DNA from: Acetobacteraceae bacterium
GTDB taxonomy: Bacteria; Pseudomonadota; Alphaproteobacteria; Acetobacterales; Acetobacteraceae
Length of the DNA: 5,213 bases
Assembly: GCA_003164305.1 (NCBI GenBank)
Contig: PLSZ01000179.1
Location: 178-5,390, forward strand
Direction: 5' to 3'
In this document: one piece after another, positions 1 to 5,213 of the stretch
Layout of the letters: every line of letters begins with the position of its first letter
Numbering within the stretch: the first letter of the stretch is position 1
Made by a program: the position numbers and the translations under genes
The notes under the pieces: model-generated
Told to the model about the DNA's origin: nothing
What the model saw: the letters and a program-made list of their open reading frames with translations, nothing else
The model's database searches: none

Positions 1-578
1 CGCCCGACCCCAGCTATCACGGCGCGGTCTGGTCGCAGGCGGTGAAGCCGCTTGGCCCGATCGCCTATATCCTGAAAATGCGGGTCACCCTGCTGCGCGA
101 TCTCGGCGCGGCGATGGCCCCGTTCAACGCGTTCCTGTTCATTCAGGGCGTCGAAACTCTCGCCTTACGCATGCGCGCCCACAGCGAGAACGCGCTGGCC
201 GTCGCGAAGTACCTGTCCGAGCGCAAGGGCGTGACCCGCGTCATCCACCCCTCGCGCCACACCGGCGCGGCCGCGCAACGGACCGCGAAATATCTGACCA
301 AAGGCATGGGCGGATTGTGCGGCTTCGAACTCGCCGGAGGCATCGACGCCGGCCGCAAGTTCATCGATTCGCTCAAAATGTTTTACCATGTCGCCAATAT
401 CGGCGACGCGCGCAGCCTGGCGATCCACCCGGCCAGCACGACTCACTCGCAGTTGACGGAAGCGGAACAGGCGGCGACCGGCGTGACGCCCGGCTATGTG
501 CGCCTGTCCATCGGCATCGAGCATATCGACGATATCATCGCCGATCTGGATCAGGCGCTGGACGCGGCCGGCGCATGA
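1..578 (+). CDS. metY: O-acetylhomoserine sulfhydrylase (MetY), C-terminal part; 5' end outside the window
   Basis: This is a cytosolic PLP enzyme of the Cys/Met metabolism family. It replaces the acetyl group of O-acetyl-L-homoserine with sulfide to give homocysteine; some members accept methanethiol and give methionine directly. The reading frame is open from base 3, and 191 of the usual roughly 430 residues are visible. They begin with PDPSYHG, followed by the family block with LLRDLGAAMAPFNAFL and QGVETLALRM, then HPASTTHSQL and the closing VRLSIGIEHIDDI. The Arg at 501-503 in the RLSIG block corresponds to the residue that binds the substrate alpha-carboxylate in this family. The PLP-binding lysine lies upstream of the window and cannot be checked. 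PSYHG, FNAFL and the HSQLT block favour MetY over cystathionine gamma-synthase or methionine gamma-lyase. The stop overlaps the next start as ATGA, so this gene probably leads or belongs to the downstream operon. The visible part looks intact. Confidence 0.92.
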   Translation, partial: PDPSYHGAVWSQAVKPLGPIAYILKMRVTLLRDLGAAMAPFNAFLFIQGVETLALRMRAHSENALAVAKYLSERKGVTRVIHPSRHTGAAAQRTAKYLTKGMGGLCGFELAGGIDAGRKFIDSLKMFYHVANIGDARSLAIHPASTTHSQLTEAEQAATGVTPGYVRLSIGIEHIDDIIADLDQALDAAGA

Positions 579-1615
579 CCACGCCCACCAGCGTCCACCT
601 GATCGGCAGCGTGCCGATGGCGGACGCCGAAACCGTCTTCCGTTCGGTGGCGCGCGAGCTTGGCCCCTGGCTCGCGCGCATTCCGGACGGCGAAACCGGC
701 AACCGCCATCGCTGGATCTGGTTTCAGCGGGAGATGCTGCTGAACAACCCCGCGATGGAACTCGATCCTGTCACCCCGCCGTTCGAGTTGCGGCAATGGG
801 ACGGCGCCGTGTTGCGCACCACCGAGTGGATCCGGTTTCGTCCCGGCGTCGATCCAAACACGGTGACCTTCGACACCGGCTACGCCGAGGCCGCGATCGA
901 ATCGTACGCGACCTTCCGCCGTCTGCGCGACGCCGGGGAGCTGCCGGCCGGCATTCGTTTTCAGGTTTGCCTGCCGACGCCGATGGCCTCGGGCTACATG
1001 TATGTCAGTCCGTCGTCGCTCGCCGCTTATCTTCCGGTGTATGAACGATCGTTGCTGAAAGCGCTGCGCCAGATCGTGGACGCGATCCCGCACCAGGACC
1101 TCTCGATCCAGTGGGATGTCTGCCAGGAAGTCCTGGTTTTCGAGCACTACTTCGCCCACCGTCCCGACACCTACAAAGCCGACATCTTCGCCGAACTCGC
1201 CCGTCTGGGCGACGCCGTGCCGCCCGACGTCGAACTCGGCTATCACCTCTGCTACGGCTCCCCGCGCGACGCGCATCTGGTGATGCCGAAGGACACCGGC
1301 ATCCTGGTGGAAATCGGCAACGGCCTGATCGATGGCCTCAAACGGCGGCTGGATTTCCTGCATCTGCCGGTGCCTCAGGATCGGACCGACGCGGCCTATT
1401 ACGCGCCATTGCGCGACCTACGCTCGCCCGCGAACACCACGTTGTATCTGGGTTTGATCCATCACGACGACCACGACGGCGATCAGGCCCGCATCGCATC
1501 GGCCAGCGCGGTCGTGCCCTCGTTCGGTGTCGCCTCCGAATGCGGCTGGGGCCGAAGCGATCCCGAGCGGGTTCCCGACCTGCTCGCCGCGCACCGGCAC
1601 GCGATGGAGCACTGA
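575..1615 (+). CDS. Compact MetE-like zinc methyltransferase-fold protein (UROD/MetE-like barrel)
   Basis: This 346-residue protein resembles only the C-terminal catalytic barrel of cobalamin-independent methionine synthase. Full MetE is about 750 residues, and its N-terminal folate-binding half is absent here. Visible blocks are HLIGSVP (8-14, matching the first strand, TIGSFP, of the MetE domain), IPDGETG (36-42), SIQWDVCQE (177-185), GYHLCYGS (222-229), VEIGNG (245-250) and SECGWGR (321-327). H224, C226, E246 and C323 match in order and approximate spacing the four zinc ligands of MetE (His641, Cys643, Glu665 and Cys726 in the E. coli enzyme). The E246 assignment is the least certain. A zinc site of this kind activates a thiol for methyl transfer. 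The start overlaps the metY stop (ATGA) and has no strong Shine-Dalgarno, so translation is probably coupled. Homocysteine from MetY is a plausible substrate, but the methyl donor is unknown. Without the N-terminal domain, folate may not be the donor; short core-MetE proteins that use a methyl-corrinoid are a known precedent. It could also act on another thiol. Confidence 0.85.
   Translation: MTTPTSVHLIGSVPMADAETVFRSVARELGPWLARIPDGETGNRHRWIWFQREMLLNNPAMELDPVTPPFELRQWDGAVLRTTEWIRFRPGVDPNTVTFDTGYAEAAIESYATFRRLRDAGELPAGIRFQVCLPTPMASGYMYVSPSSLAAYLPVYERSLLKALRQIVDAIPHQDLSIQWDVCQEVLVFEHYFAHRPDTYKADIFAELARLGDAVPPDVELGYHLCYGSPRDAHLVMPKDTGILVEIGNGLIDGLKRRLDFLHLPVPQDRTDAAYYAPLRDLRSPANTTLYLGLIHHDDHDGDQARIASASAVVPSFGVASECGWGRSDPERVPDLLAAHRHAMEH
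1606..1609 (+). promoter_or_regulatory. Ribosome binding site for the SDR gene
   Basis: GGAG lies inside the last codons of the MetE-like gene, five bases before the ATG at 1615. It supports that start and shows the SDR gene can recruit ribosomes itself in addition to coupling through the TGATG overlap. Confidence 0.6.
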
Positions 1616-2301
1616 TGCCGGTCGCCCTGATCACGGGCGGCGCGCGAGGCATCGGCGCGGCCATCGCAGCGAGGCTGCACAATGACGGCTGGACCGTCGT
1701 TGTCGCCGACCGGGATCCCGCGCCGATCGGACGTTCGGTTGTGTGCGATGTGTCGGATGAGGCCGCTGTCGCCACGCTGATCGACGGCATCCGCACCACC
1801 GAAACCCGCCTCGACGCGCTGGTCTGCAACGCCGGCTTCGGCATCACCAAACCCATCGCCGAACTGTCGCTCGCGGAATGGTCGTCAGTCCTGGCCACCA
1901 ACCTGACCAGCACGTACCTGTTGGCCCGTGCCGCCGAATCCCTGTTACGGACAGCCAACGGATCGATCGTCACCATCGCCTCCACCCGTGCCCACATGTC
2001 CGAGCCCAATACCGAGGCTTACGCGGCCTCCAAAGGCGGCCTCGTCGCGCTGACCCACGCGCTGGCGATCAGCCTCGGCCCGGATGTGCGGGTGAATTGC
2101 ATCAGTCCCGGCTGGATCCGCGCCAAAGGCCCGCAACCGACCGCCGAGGAACACGCCTTCCATCCCGCCGGCCGCGTCGGGACGCCGGAGGACATCGCGG
2201 CATTGGCCGTGTTCCTGCTCGGTCCCGACAGCCGATTCATCACCGGCGCGGAGTTCATCGTCGATGGCGGAGTGACCCGCAAGATGATCTATCCCGATTG
2301 A
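1615..2301 (+). CDS. Classical short-chain dehydrogenase/reductase (SDR family oxidoreductase)
   Basis: This 228-residue soluble Rossmann-fold oxidoreductase interconverts a hydroxyl and a carbonyl on an unknown substrate. Motifs appear in the expected order: TGGARGIG (7-14, cofactor loop TGxxxGxG), D32 at the end of the second strand (typical of NAD(H) preference), CDV (44-46), CNAG (71-74), N96, S123, Y136 and K140 (YAASK) forming the N-S-Y-K catalytic tetrad, SPGWIRA (164-170) and IVDGG (215-219). The S-to-Y spacing of 13 is normal, so the enzyme should be active. It is slightly short for the family (usually about 250), and most of the shortening is in the substrate-binding region after PGW, where a loop of about 20 residues leads straight to HPAGRVGTPEDIA. 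The start at 1615 is supported by GGAG upstream and by the TGATG overlap with the previous stop. Its stop overlaps the transporter start. No substrate can be named; linkage to MetY and the MetE-like protein is by position only. Confidence 0.92.
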   Translation: MPVALITGGARGIGAAIAARLHNDGWTVVVADRDPAPIGRSVVCDVSDEAAVATLIDGIRTTETRLDALVCNAGFGITKPIAELSLAEWSSVLATNLTSTYLLARAAESLLRTANGSIVTIASTRAHMSEPNTEAYAASKGGLVALTHALAISLGPDVRVNCISPGWIRAKGPQPTAEEHAFHPAGRVGTPEDIAALAVFLLGPDSRFITGAEFIVDGGVTRKMIYPD

Positions 2302-3149
2302 CGCGTTTCTCCGCCGCGCATCTGGGCCGCCTGCTAACGGCGCTGTCCATGTTGCTGTTCGCCGTGATGGACGCGACCAGCAAAGTGCTGGTGCGCGACT
2401 ATCCGGTCAGCGAAGCGTTGTGGATCCGTTACATGATCTTCACGCTGTTCACTCTGGCGCTGGCCTGGCCGCACGGCATTCGCCGCGTCGCCCATAGCGC
2501 GAAACCCTGGCTGCAGGGTACGCGTGCCTTGCTGTCGGTGGTCGAGAGCGCGACGTTCGTCATCGCCTTCCGCTATCTGCCGCTGGCCGACACCCACGCG
2601 GTCGCGGCGTCCTCGCCGCTGATGGTGGTCGCGTTGTCGGCGCCGGTGTTGGGGGAACGCATTGGCCTGCACCGTTGGCTGTCGGTGCTGGCCGCGTTCG
2701 CCGGGGTTTTGCTGATCATCCGGCCCGGCTTCGGTCACGTCTCCTGGCCGTTGTTCATCCCGCTTCTGGGCGCGTTCCTGTGGGCAGTCTACCAGATCAT
2801 GGTGCGTTTCCTGGCGCGCGACGACCGTCCGGAAACCACCTTGCTGTGGTCGGCCGCCGTCGGCCTGGTCACGATTTCCCTTGTCGCACCCTGGGAGTTT
2901 CGCCTCCCCGACGCGCGCGGGTGGGCGTTGCTGACCGCTGTCGGCGTGCTCGGGAGCCTGGCGCATTACGCCTTGATCCAGGCGCTCGATTTCGCCGAAG
3001 CAGGCGCGGTGCAGCCCTACGCTTATACTCTGCTGGTCTGGGCCGCGCTTCTGGGCTGGCTGGTGTTCGGCGACGTGCCCGGACCCTGGACCATTCTGGG
3101 CGCTTGCATTGTCGTGCTAAGCGGCCTCTACGCATGGGCCAGAGCGTGA
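2298..3149 (+). CDS. EamA/DMT family transporter, ten predicted membrane helices
   Basis: This is a 283-residue inner-membrane protein of the drug/metabolite transporter superfamily with two EamA repeats (about 10-142 and 152-281). Hydrophobic segments lie near 10-30, 38-58, 72-92, 99-117, 126-143, 150-170, 182-198, 208-228, 237-258 and 263-281. The first repeat carries the family signature PVLGERI (116-122) after helix 4, and the second has YAYTLLVWAALLGWLVFGD at the matching place. The start chosen is TTG at 2298, because it gives a complete first helix and overlaps the SDR stop as TTGA, like the other junctions upstream. The next in-frame ATG (2349) would cut into helix 1. No clear Shine-Dalgarno precedes the TTG, so translation probably depends on coupling. 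The family includes exporters of amino acids and their precursors as well as importers, and specificity cannot be read from sequence. The operon position suggests a metabolite of the MetY/MetE-like/SDR set, which is inference. Confidence 0.9.
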   Translation: MTRFSAAHLGRLLTALSMLLFAVMDATSKVLVRDYPVSEALWIRYMIFTLFTLALAWPHGIRRVAHSAKPWLQGTRALLSVVESATFVIAFRYLPLADTHAVAASSPLMVVALSAPVLGERIGLHRWLSVLAAFAGVLLIIRPGFGHVSWPLFIPLLGAFLWAVYQIMVRFLARDDRPETTLLWSAAVGLVTISLVAPWEFRLPDARGWALLTAVGVLGSLAHYALIQALDFAEAGAVQPYAYTLLVWAALLGWLVFGDVPGPWTILGACIVVLSGLYAWARA

Positions 3150-3191
3150 TCGCCTGAGGACGATTGGCCGGAAAGCGTGACCTACCCGTAT

Positions 3192-3298
3192 CGTCATCCT
3201 CGGGCTCGACCCGAGGATCAACCCGCACAGAGATCGTGCCCTCCTCTGAGGCACGGGGCCTGCGTCACGAGATGCCAGGGTCAGGCCCTGGCATGACG
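3192..3298. repeat. Composite intergenic palindromic element (paired inverted hairpins)
   Basis: This is a 107-base element in the gap between the transporter and GNAT genes, opening with CGTCAT and closing with ATGACG. The left hairpin has 9-bp arms ATCCTCGGG (3196-3204) and CCCGAGGAT (3210-3218) with loop CTCGA. The right hairpin has 9-bp arms ATGCCAGGG (3272-3280) and CCCTGGCAT (3286-3294). A weaker central hairpin pairs CGTGCC (3235-3240) with GGCACG (3250-3255). Read from the outside inward, the two 28-base ends agree at 20 positions. Six of the eight differences form three compensating base-pair changes in the stem, and the other two are in the loop. Short elements of this layout, with CGTCAT..GGG..GACCC ends, are common between genes in many alphaproteobacteria, so it is probably a dispersed repeat. 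It may limit read-through or stabilise the 3' end of the upstream operon mRNA. There is no T-run for a standard terminator. No coding sequence was seen in the flanks 3150-3191 and 3299-3383. Confidence 0.8.
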
Positions 3299-3372
3299 GA
3301 CGGGTGGCCGGTTGGTAGTACAGCATGATTGGCTCAACTTGAATCGACCATGCCGCAAAGACAGGACAGGAA

Positions 3373-3376
3373 AGGA
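3373..3376 (+). promoter_or_regulatory. Ribosome binding site for the GNAT gene
   Basis: AGGA sits at the end of the purine-rich stretch 3363-3376 (AGGACAGGAAAGGA), seven bases before the ATG at 3384. It decides between that ATG and the in-frame TTG at 3312, which would add 24 residues unlike the family. Confidence 0.7.
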
Positions 3377-3383
3377 TCTGACG

Positions 3384-3836
3384 ATGCCGGATGAACCCGA
3401 ACTCCTGTTCGAACCGTTCCCCTCCGACGATCTGCGCCAGTTCATCGAGGACAACGTCGCGACCTTCACCATGGCGTTGACCGGAGCACTGGATTACCAG
3501 CCGGTCGGCTATTTTCTGCGGCAGGAGCGCGGCGAGTGGGTGGGCGGTTGCCTCGGCTACGTGTGGGCGAATTATCTGCATGTGCAGTGGCTGTGGGTCG
3601 CGGCGTCGTTGCGCGGCCGCGGGCAGGGCACGCGGCTGTTGCGCGCGGCCGAAACGATGGCCGCGGAGAATGGCGCCGCCTATGCGACGCTGGACACGTT
3701 CAATCCGTCCGCGAAAGCATTCTATCGCCGTCTGGGCTACGAAGTGTTCGGCACCTTGCCGGAATACCCGCCCGGCTACAGCAAGTTCTTCCTCACGAAG
3801 AAACTCGCGCCGCCAGGTGATCCTCGAGGGCGCTGA
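3384..3836 (+). CDS. GNAT family N-acetyltransferase
   Basis: This 150-residue soluble protein should transfer an acetyl group from acetyl-CoA to an amine; the acceptor is unknown. The fold is visible in order: GGCLGYVWANYLHVQWLWV (54-72, strands 3-4); the acetyl-CoA pyrophosphate loop RGRGQG (77-82, matching R/QxxGxG/A) with the following helix TRLLRAAETMA; ATLDTFNPSAKAFYRRLGYEVFG spanning 101-123; and the closing PPGYSKFFLTKKL (129-141). The LDTF..FY..LGYEVFG..PEYPPG pattern marks a common small-acetyltransferase subgroup ending in KKL. Here nine more residues (APPGDPRGR) follow and are encoded inside the end of the convergent glpD gene. Start choice rests on the purine-rich ribosome binding site. 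It lies 234 bases after the transporter gene with a palindromic element between, so it is probably its own transcription unit and unrelated to the upstream operon. No convincing promoter could be picked out. Confidence 0.9.
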   Translation: MPDEPELLFEPFPSDDLRQFIEDNVATFTMALTGALDYQPVGYFLRQERGEWVGGCLGYVWANYLHVQWLWVAASLRGRGQGTRLLRAAETMAAENGAAYATLDTFNPSAKAFYRRLGYEVFGTLPEYPPGYSKFFLTKKLAPPGDPRGR

Positions 3837-5213
3837 CGTCCTCCGGCGCGAACCGCGGCCCGAGCTTGCTTCTGCGCCAGAGGATATCTTGCGCCGTGCG
3901 CGCCCATTCGGTTTGGACCAGCCAGTCAACCTCGCGTTCCGAAAGGTCGGCGCCGAATACCCGGCCGAGCGATCGCGCGTCGCCCAGAATTTCCGTCGCG
4001 CGCGTGCCGTAAGCGCGGGTCAGGCGGGTCGCCGTTGCCTCGGTCAGAAACGGAAAGCGGCGGAGCAGATCGTCGCGAAGCGCCGCGAACCCGTCCCAGG
4101 GGAAGTCGCCGCCGGGCAGCGACGCGCTCGCGGTCCACGCCGGTTTCAGGCCAGGGAACAGCGGCGCGATGCGATCCATCGCGGCCTCCGCGAGGCGGCG
4201 GAATGTGGTGATCTTGCCGCCGAACACGCTCAGCACGGGCGGTGTGCCGGTCAGTTCCAGCACGTAATCGCGGGTGGTTTCCTGCGCTTTGGTGGAGCCG
4301 TCGTCGCGCAACGGCCTGACGCCCGCATAACTCCAGACCACGTCGGCGGGCGTCACGGGATGGCGGAACCATTCGCTGACGGCGTTGCATAAATAGACAA
4401 TTTCGCTGCCGGAGATCGTAACGTTGCCCGGATCGCCGCGGAAATCTTCGTCCGTGGTGCCGATCAGGGTGAAATCGTTCTGATACGGGATCGCGAAACA
4501 AATCCGCCCGTCGGGGTTTTGCAGAATGTAGCAACGATTGTGCGCGAACAGCCGCTTCACCACGATGTGGCTGCCTTTGACCATGCGAACGCGGGTCGGC
4601 TCGTTATGACCGGCGACGTCGGACAGCACTTGCGAGACGTATGGACCCGCGGCGTTGACCAGGACGCGCGCGCGTTCCTCCACGCCATCGGACAAACGCA
4701 GCGTCCAGGTTCCGTTTTCGGGGCGGGCTGACTCGCATTTCGTGCGCGGGCGGATGTCGGCGCCGCGGTCGGCGGCGTCGCGCGCGGTCAGCACCACCAG
4801 ACGCGCGTCGTCAGCCCAGCAGTCGGAGTATTCGAAGGCTCGGCGGAGGTCGGGCTGGAGGGGTTCGCCGGCGGGGTCCTCGCTCAGATCCAGCACCCTT
4901 GTGGGCGGCAGCAAATGGCGGCCGCCGATGTGGTCGTAGAGGAACAAGCCCGCGCGCAACATCCACCATGGCCGGCCGCCGGGTCGGTATGGCAGCACGA
5001 AGCGCAGCGGCCAGATGATGTGCGGCGCGGCGCGCAGAAGTACTTCGCGTTCGGCCAGCGACTCCCGCACCAGACGGAACTCGTAATATTCCAGGTAGCG
5101 CAGTCCCCCGTGAATCAGCTTGGTCGAGGCGGACGACGTGCCGCCCGCGAGGTCCCCTTGCTCCACCAACAACACCGACAGGCCACGGCCGGCGGCGTCG
5201 CGCGCGATGCCGG
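3793..5213 (-). CDS. glpD: Aerobic glycerol-3-phosphate dehydrogenase, FAD-dependent (GlpD); 5' end outside the window
   Basis: This peripheral inner-membrane flavoenzyme oxidises sn-glycerol 3-phosphate to dihydroxyacetone phosphate and passes electrons to quinone, linking glycerol and phospholipid breakdown to respiration. 472 of about 500 residues are visible. The frame stays open to the window edge, where GIARDAAGRGLSVLLVEQGD is the second half of the N-terminal FAD Rossmann motif, so only some 20-30 residues are missing. Family blocks follow: TSSASTKLIHGGLRYLE (5139-5089), the EYSDCWADDARLV region, VNAAGPYV, the KGSHIVV region, IGTTDEDFRGDP, YAGVRPL (4329-4309), RDY (4272-4264) and FGGKITTFRRLAE (starting at 4224, with the Lys codon at 4215-4213). 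The Arg of GVRPL, the Arg of RDY and the Lys of GGK correspond to active-site residues of E. coli GlpD. The C-terminal helical domain, with DILWRRSKLG, is complete. Nothing in it is broken. No glpK, glpF or glpR is in view. Its 3' end overlaps the convergent GNAT gene by 44 bases. Confidence 0.96.
   Translation of the reverse strand, partial: GIARDAAGRGLSVLLVEQGDLAGGTSSASTKLIHGGLRYLEYYEFRLVRESLAEREVLLRAAPHIIWPLRFVLPYRPGGRPWWMLRAGLFLYDHIGGRHLLPPTRVLDLSEDPAGEPLQPDLRRAFEYSDCWADDARLVVLTARDAADRGADIRPRTKCESARPENGTWTLRLSDGVEERARVLVNAAGPYVSQVLSDVAGHNEPTRVRMVKGSHIVVKRLFAHNRCYILQNPDGRICFAIPYQNDFTLIGTTDEDFRGDPGNVTISGSEIVYLCNAVSEWFRHPVTPADVVWSYAGVRPLRDDGSTKAQETTRDYVLELTGTPPVLSVFGGKITTFRRLAEAAMDRIAPLFPGLKPAWTASASLPGGDFPWDGFAALRDDLLRRFPFLTEATATRLTRAYGTRATEILGDARSLGRVFGADLSEREVDWLVQTEWARTAQDILWRRSKLGPRFAPEDVSALEDHLAARVSS

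Noticed and set aside
317..574. Upstream extension of the MetE-like frame into metY
   Set aside because: The added residues are arginine-rich and overlap the strongly conserved MetY C-terminus in another frame. ATG at 575 gives the expected family N-terminus (HLIGSVP near residue 8).
551..1363. 270-codon open frame on the minus strand opposite the MetE-like gene
   Set aside because: The plus-strand frame has clear MetE-family blocks and coupled ends. The antisense protein has no recognisable motif and is explained by GC-rich third positions, which leave few stops in shadow frames.
2334..2966. 210-codon minus-strand frame opposite the transporter gene
   Set aside because: It has a low-complexity R/Q/H/G-rich composition typical of the complement of hydrophobic codons; the plus strand encodes an evident ten-helix transporter.
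3196..3294. Hairpins read as intrinsic terminators
   Set aside because: Neither outer stem is followed by a run of T on either strand. They are better described as a palindromic repeat, although they may still slow transcription or protect mRNA ends.
3312..3383. Longer GNAT start at TTG 3312
   Set aside because: It adds 24 residues with no family resemblance, whereas ATG 3384 has AGGA seven bases upstream.
3299..3383. Promoter for the GNAT gene
   Set aside because: TTGG-type fragments near 3312 and 3328 have no well-spaced TATAAT-like partner, so no site can be supported.
1..5213. tRNA, rRNA, CRISPR, insertion sequence or defence system
   Set aside because: No regularly spaced direct repeats, cloverleaf-like sequence, transposase or nuclease motif was seen. 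All but the 234-base gap is accounted for by six metabolic or transport genes.

Overview
This is a gene-dense, GC-rich window (mid-60s percent GC by eye, not computed) of ordinary bacterial chromosome. The strong G/C bias at third codon positions, the protein sequences, and an intergenic palindromic element beginning CGTCAT and ending ATGACG all suggest an alphaproteobacterium, possibly Rhodospirillales/Acetobacteraceae. Genus-level placement is not possible from this sequence alone.

Left part (1-3149, + strand) is a tightly packed run of four genes whose stop and start codons overlap. In order they are: the C-terminal 191 residues of an O-acetylhomoserine sulfhydrylase (MetY); a compact 346-residue protein of the cobalamin-independent methionine synthase (MetE C-terminal domain) fold with a likely H-C-E-C zinc site; a 228-residue classical short-chain dehydrogenase; and a 283-residue ten-helix EamA/DMT transporter with a probable TTG start. 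The junctions are ATGA (575-578), TGATG (1613-1617) and TTGA (2298-2301), so the genes are very probably co-transcribed and translationally coupled. MetY makes homocysteine (or methionine, if methanethiol is the thiol) and a MetE-type site activates a thiol for methyl transfer, so the first two genes fit a sulfur amino acid or methyl-transfer theme. The roles of the SDR and the transporter in it are inference.

Middle part (3150-3383) is a 234-base intergenic gap. It holds a 107-base composite palindromic element (3192-3298): two outer hairpins in opposite orientation around a weaker central one. The outer stems differ only by paired, compensating changes. The rest of the gap is unremarkable apart from a ribosome binding site for the next gene.

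Right part (3384-5213) holds two convergent genes: a 150-residue GNAT acetyltransferase (+) and an aerobic FAD-dependent glycerol-3-phosphate dehydrogenase GlpD (-), whose N-terminus lies beyond the window. Their 3' ends overlap by 44 bases.

No RNA gene, insertion sequence, CRISPR array, prophage or attachment site was seen. The best candidate for something under-described is the metY / compact MetE-like / SDR / DMT cassette. Its individual families are known, but the joint function is not evident.
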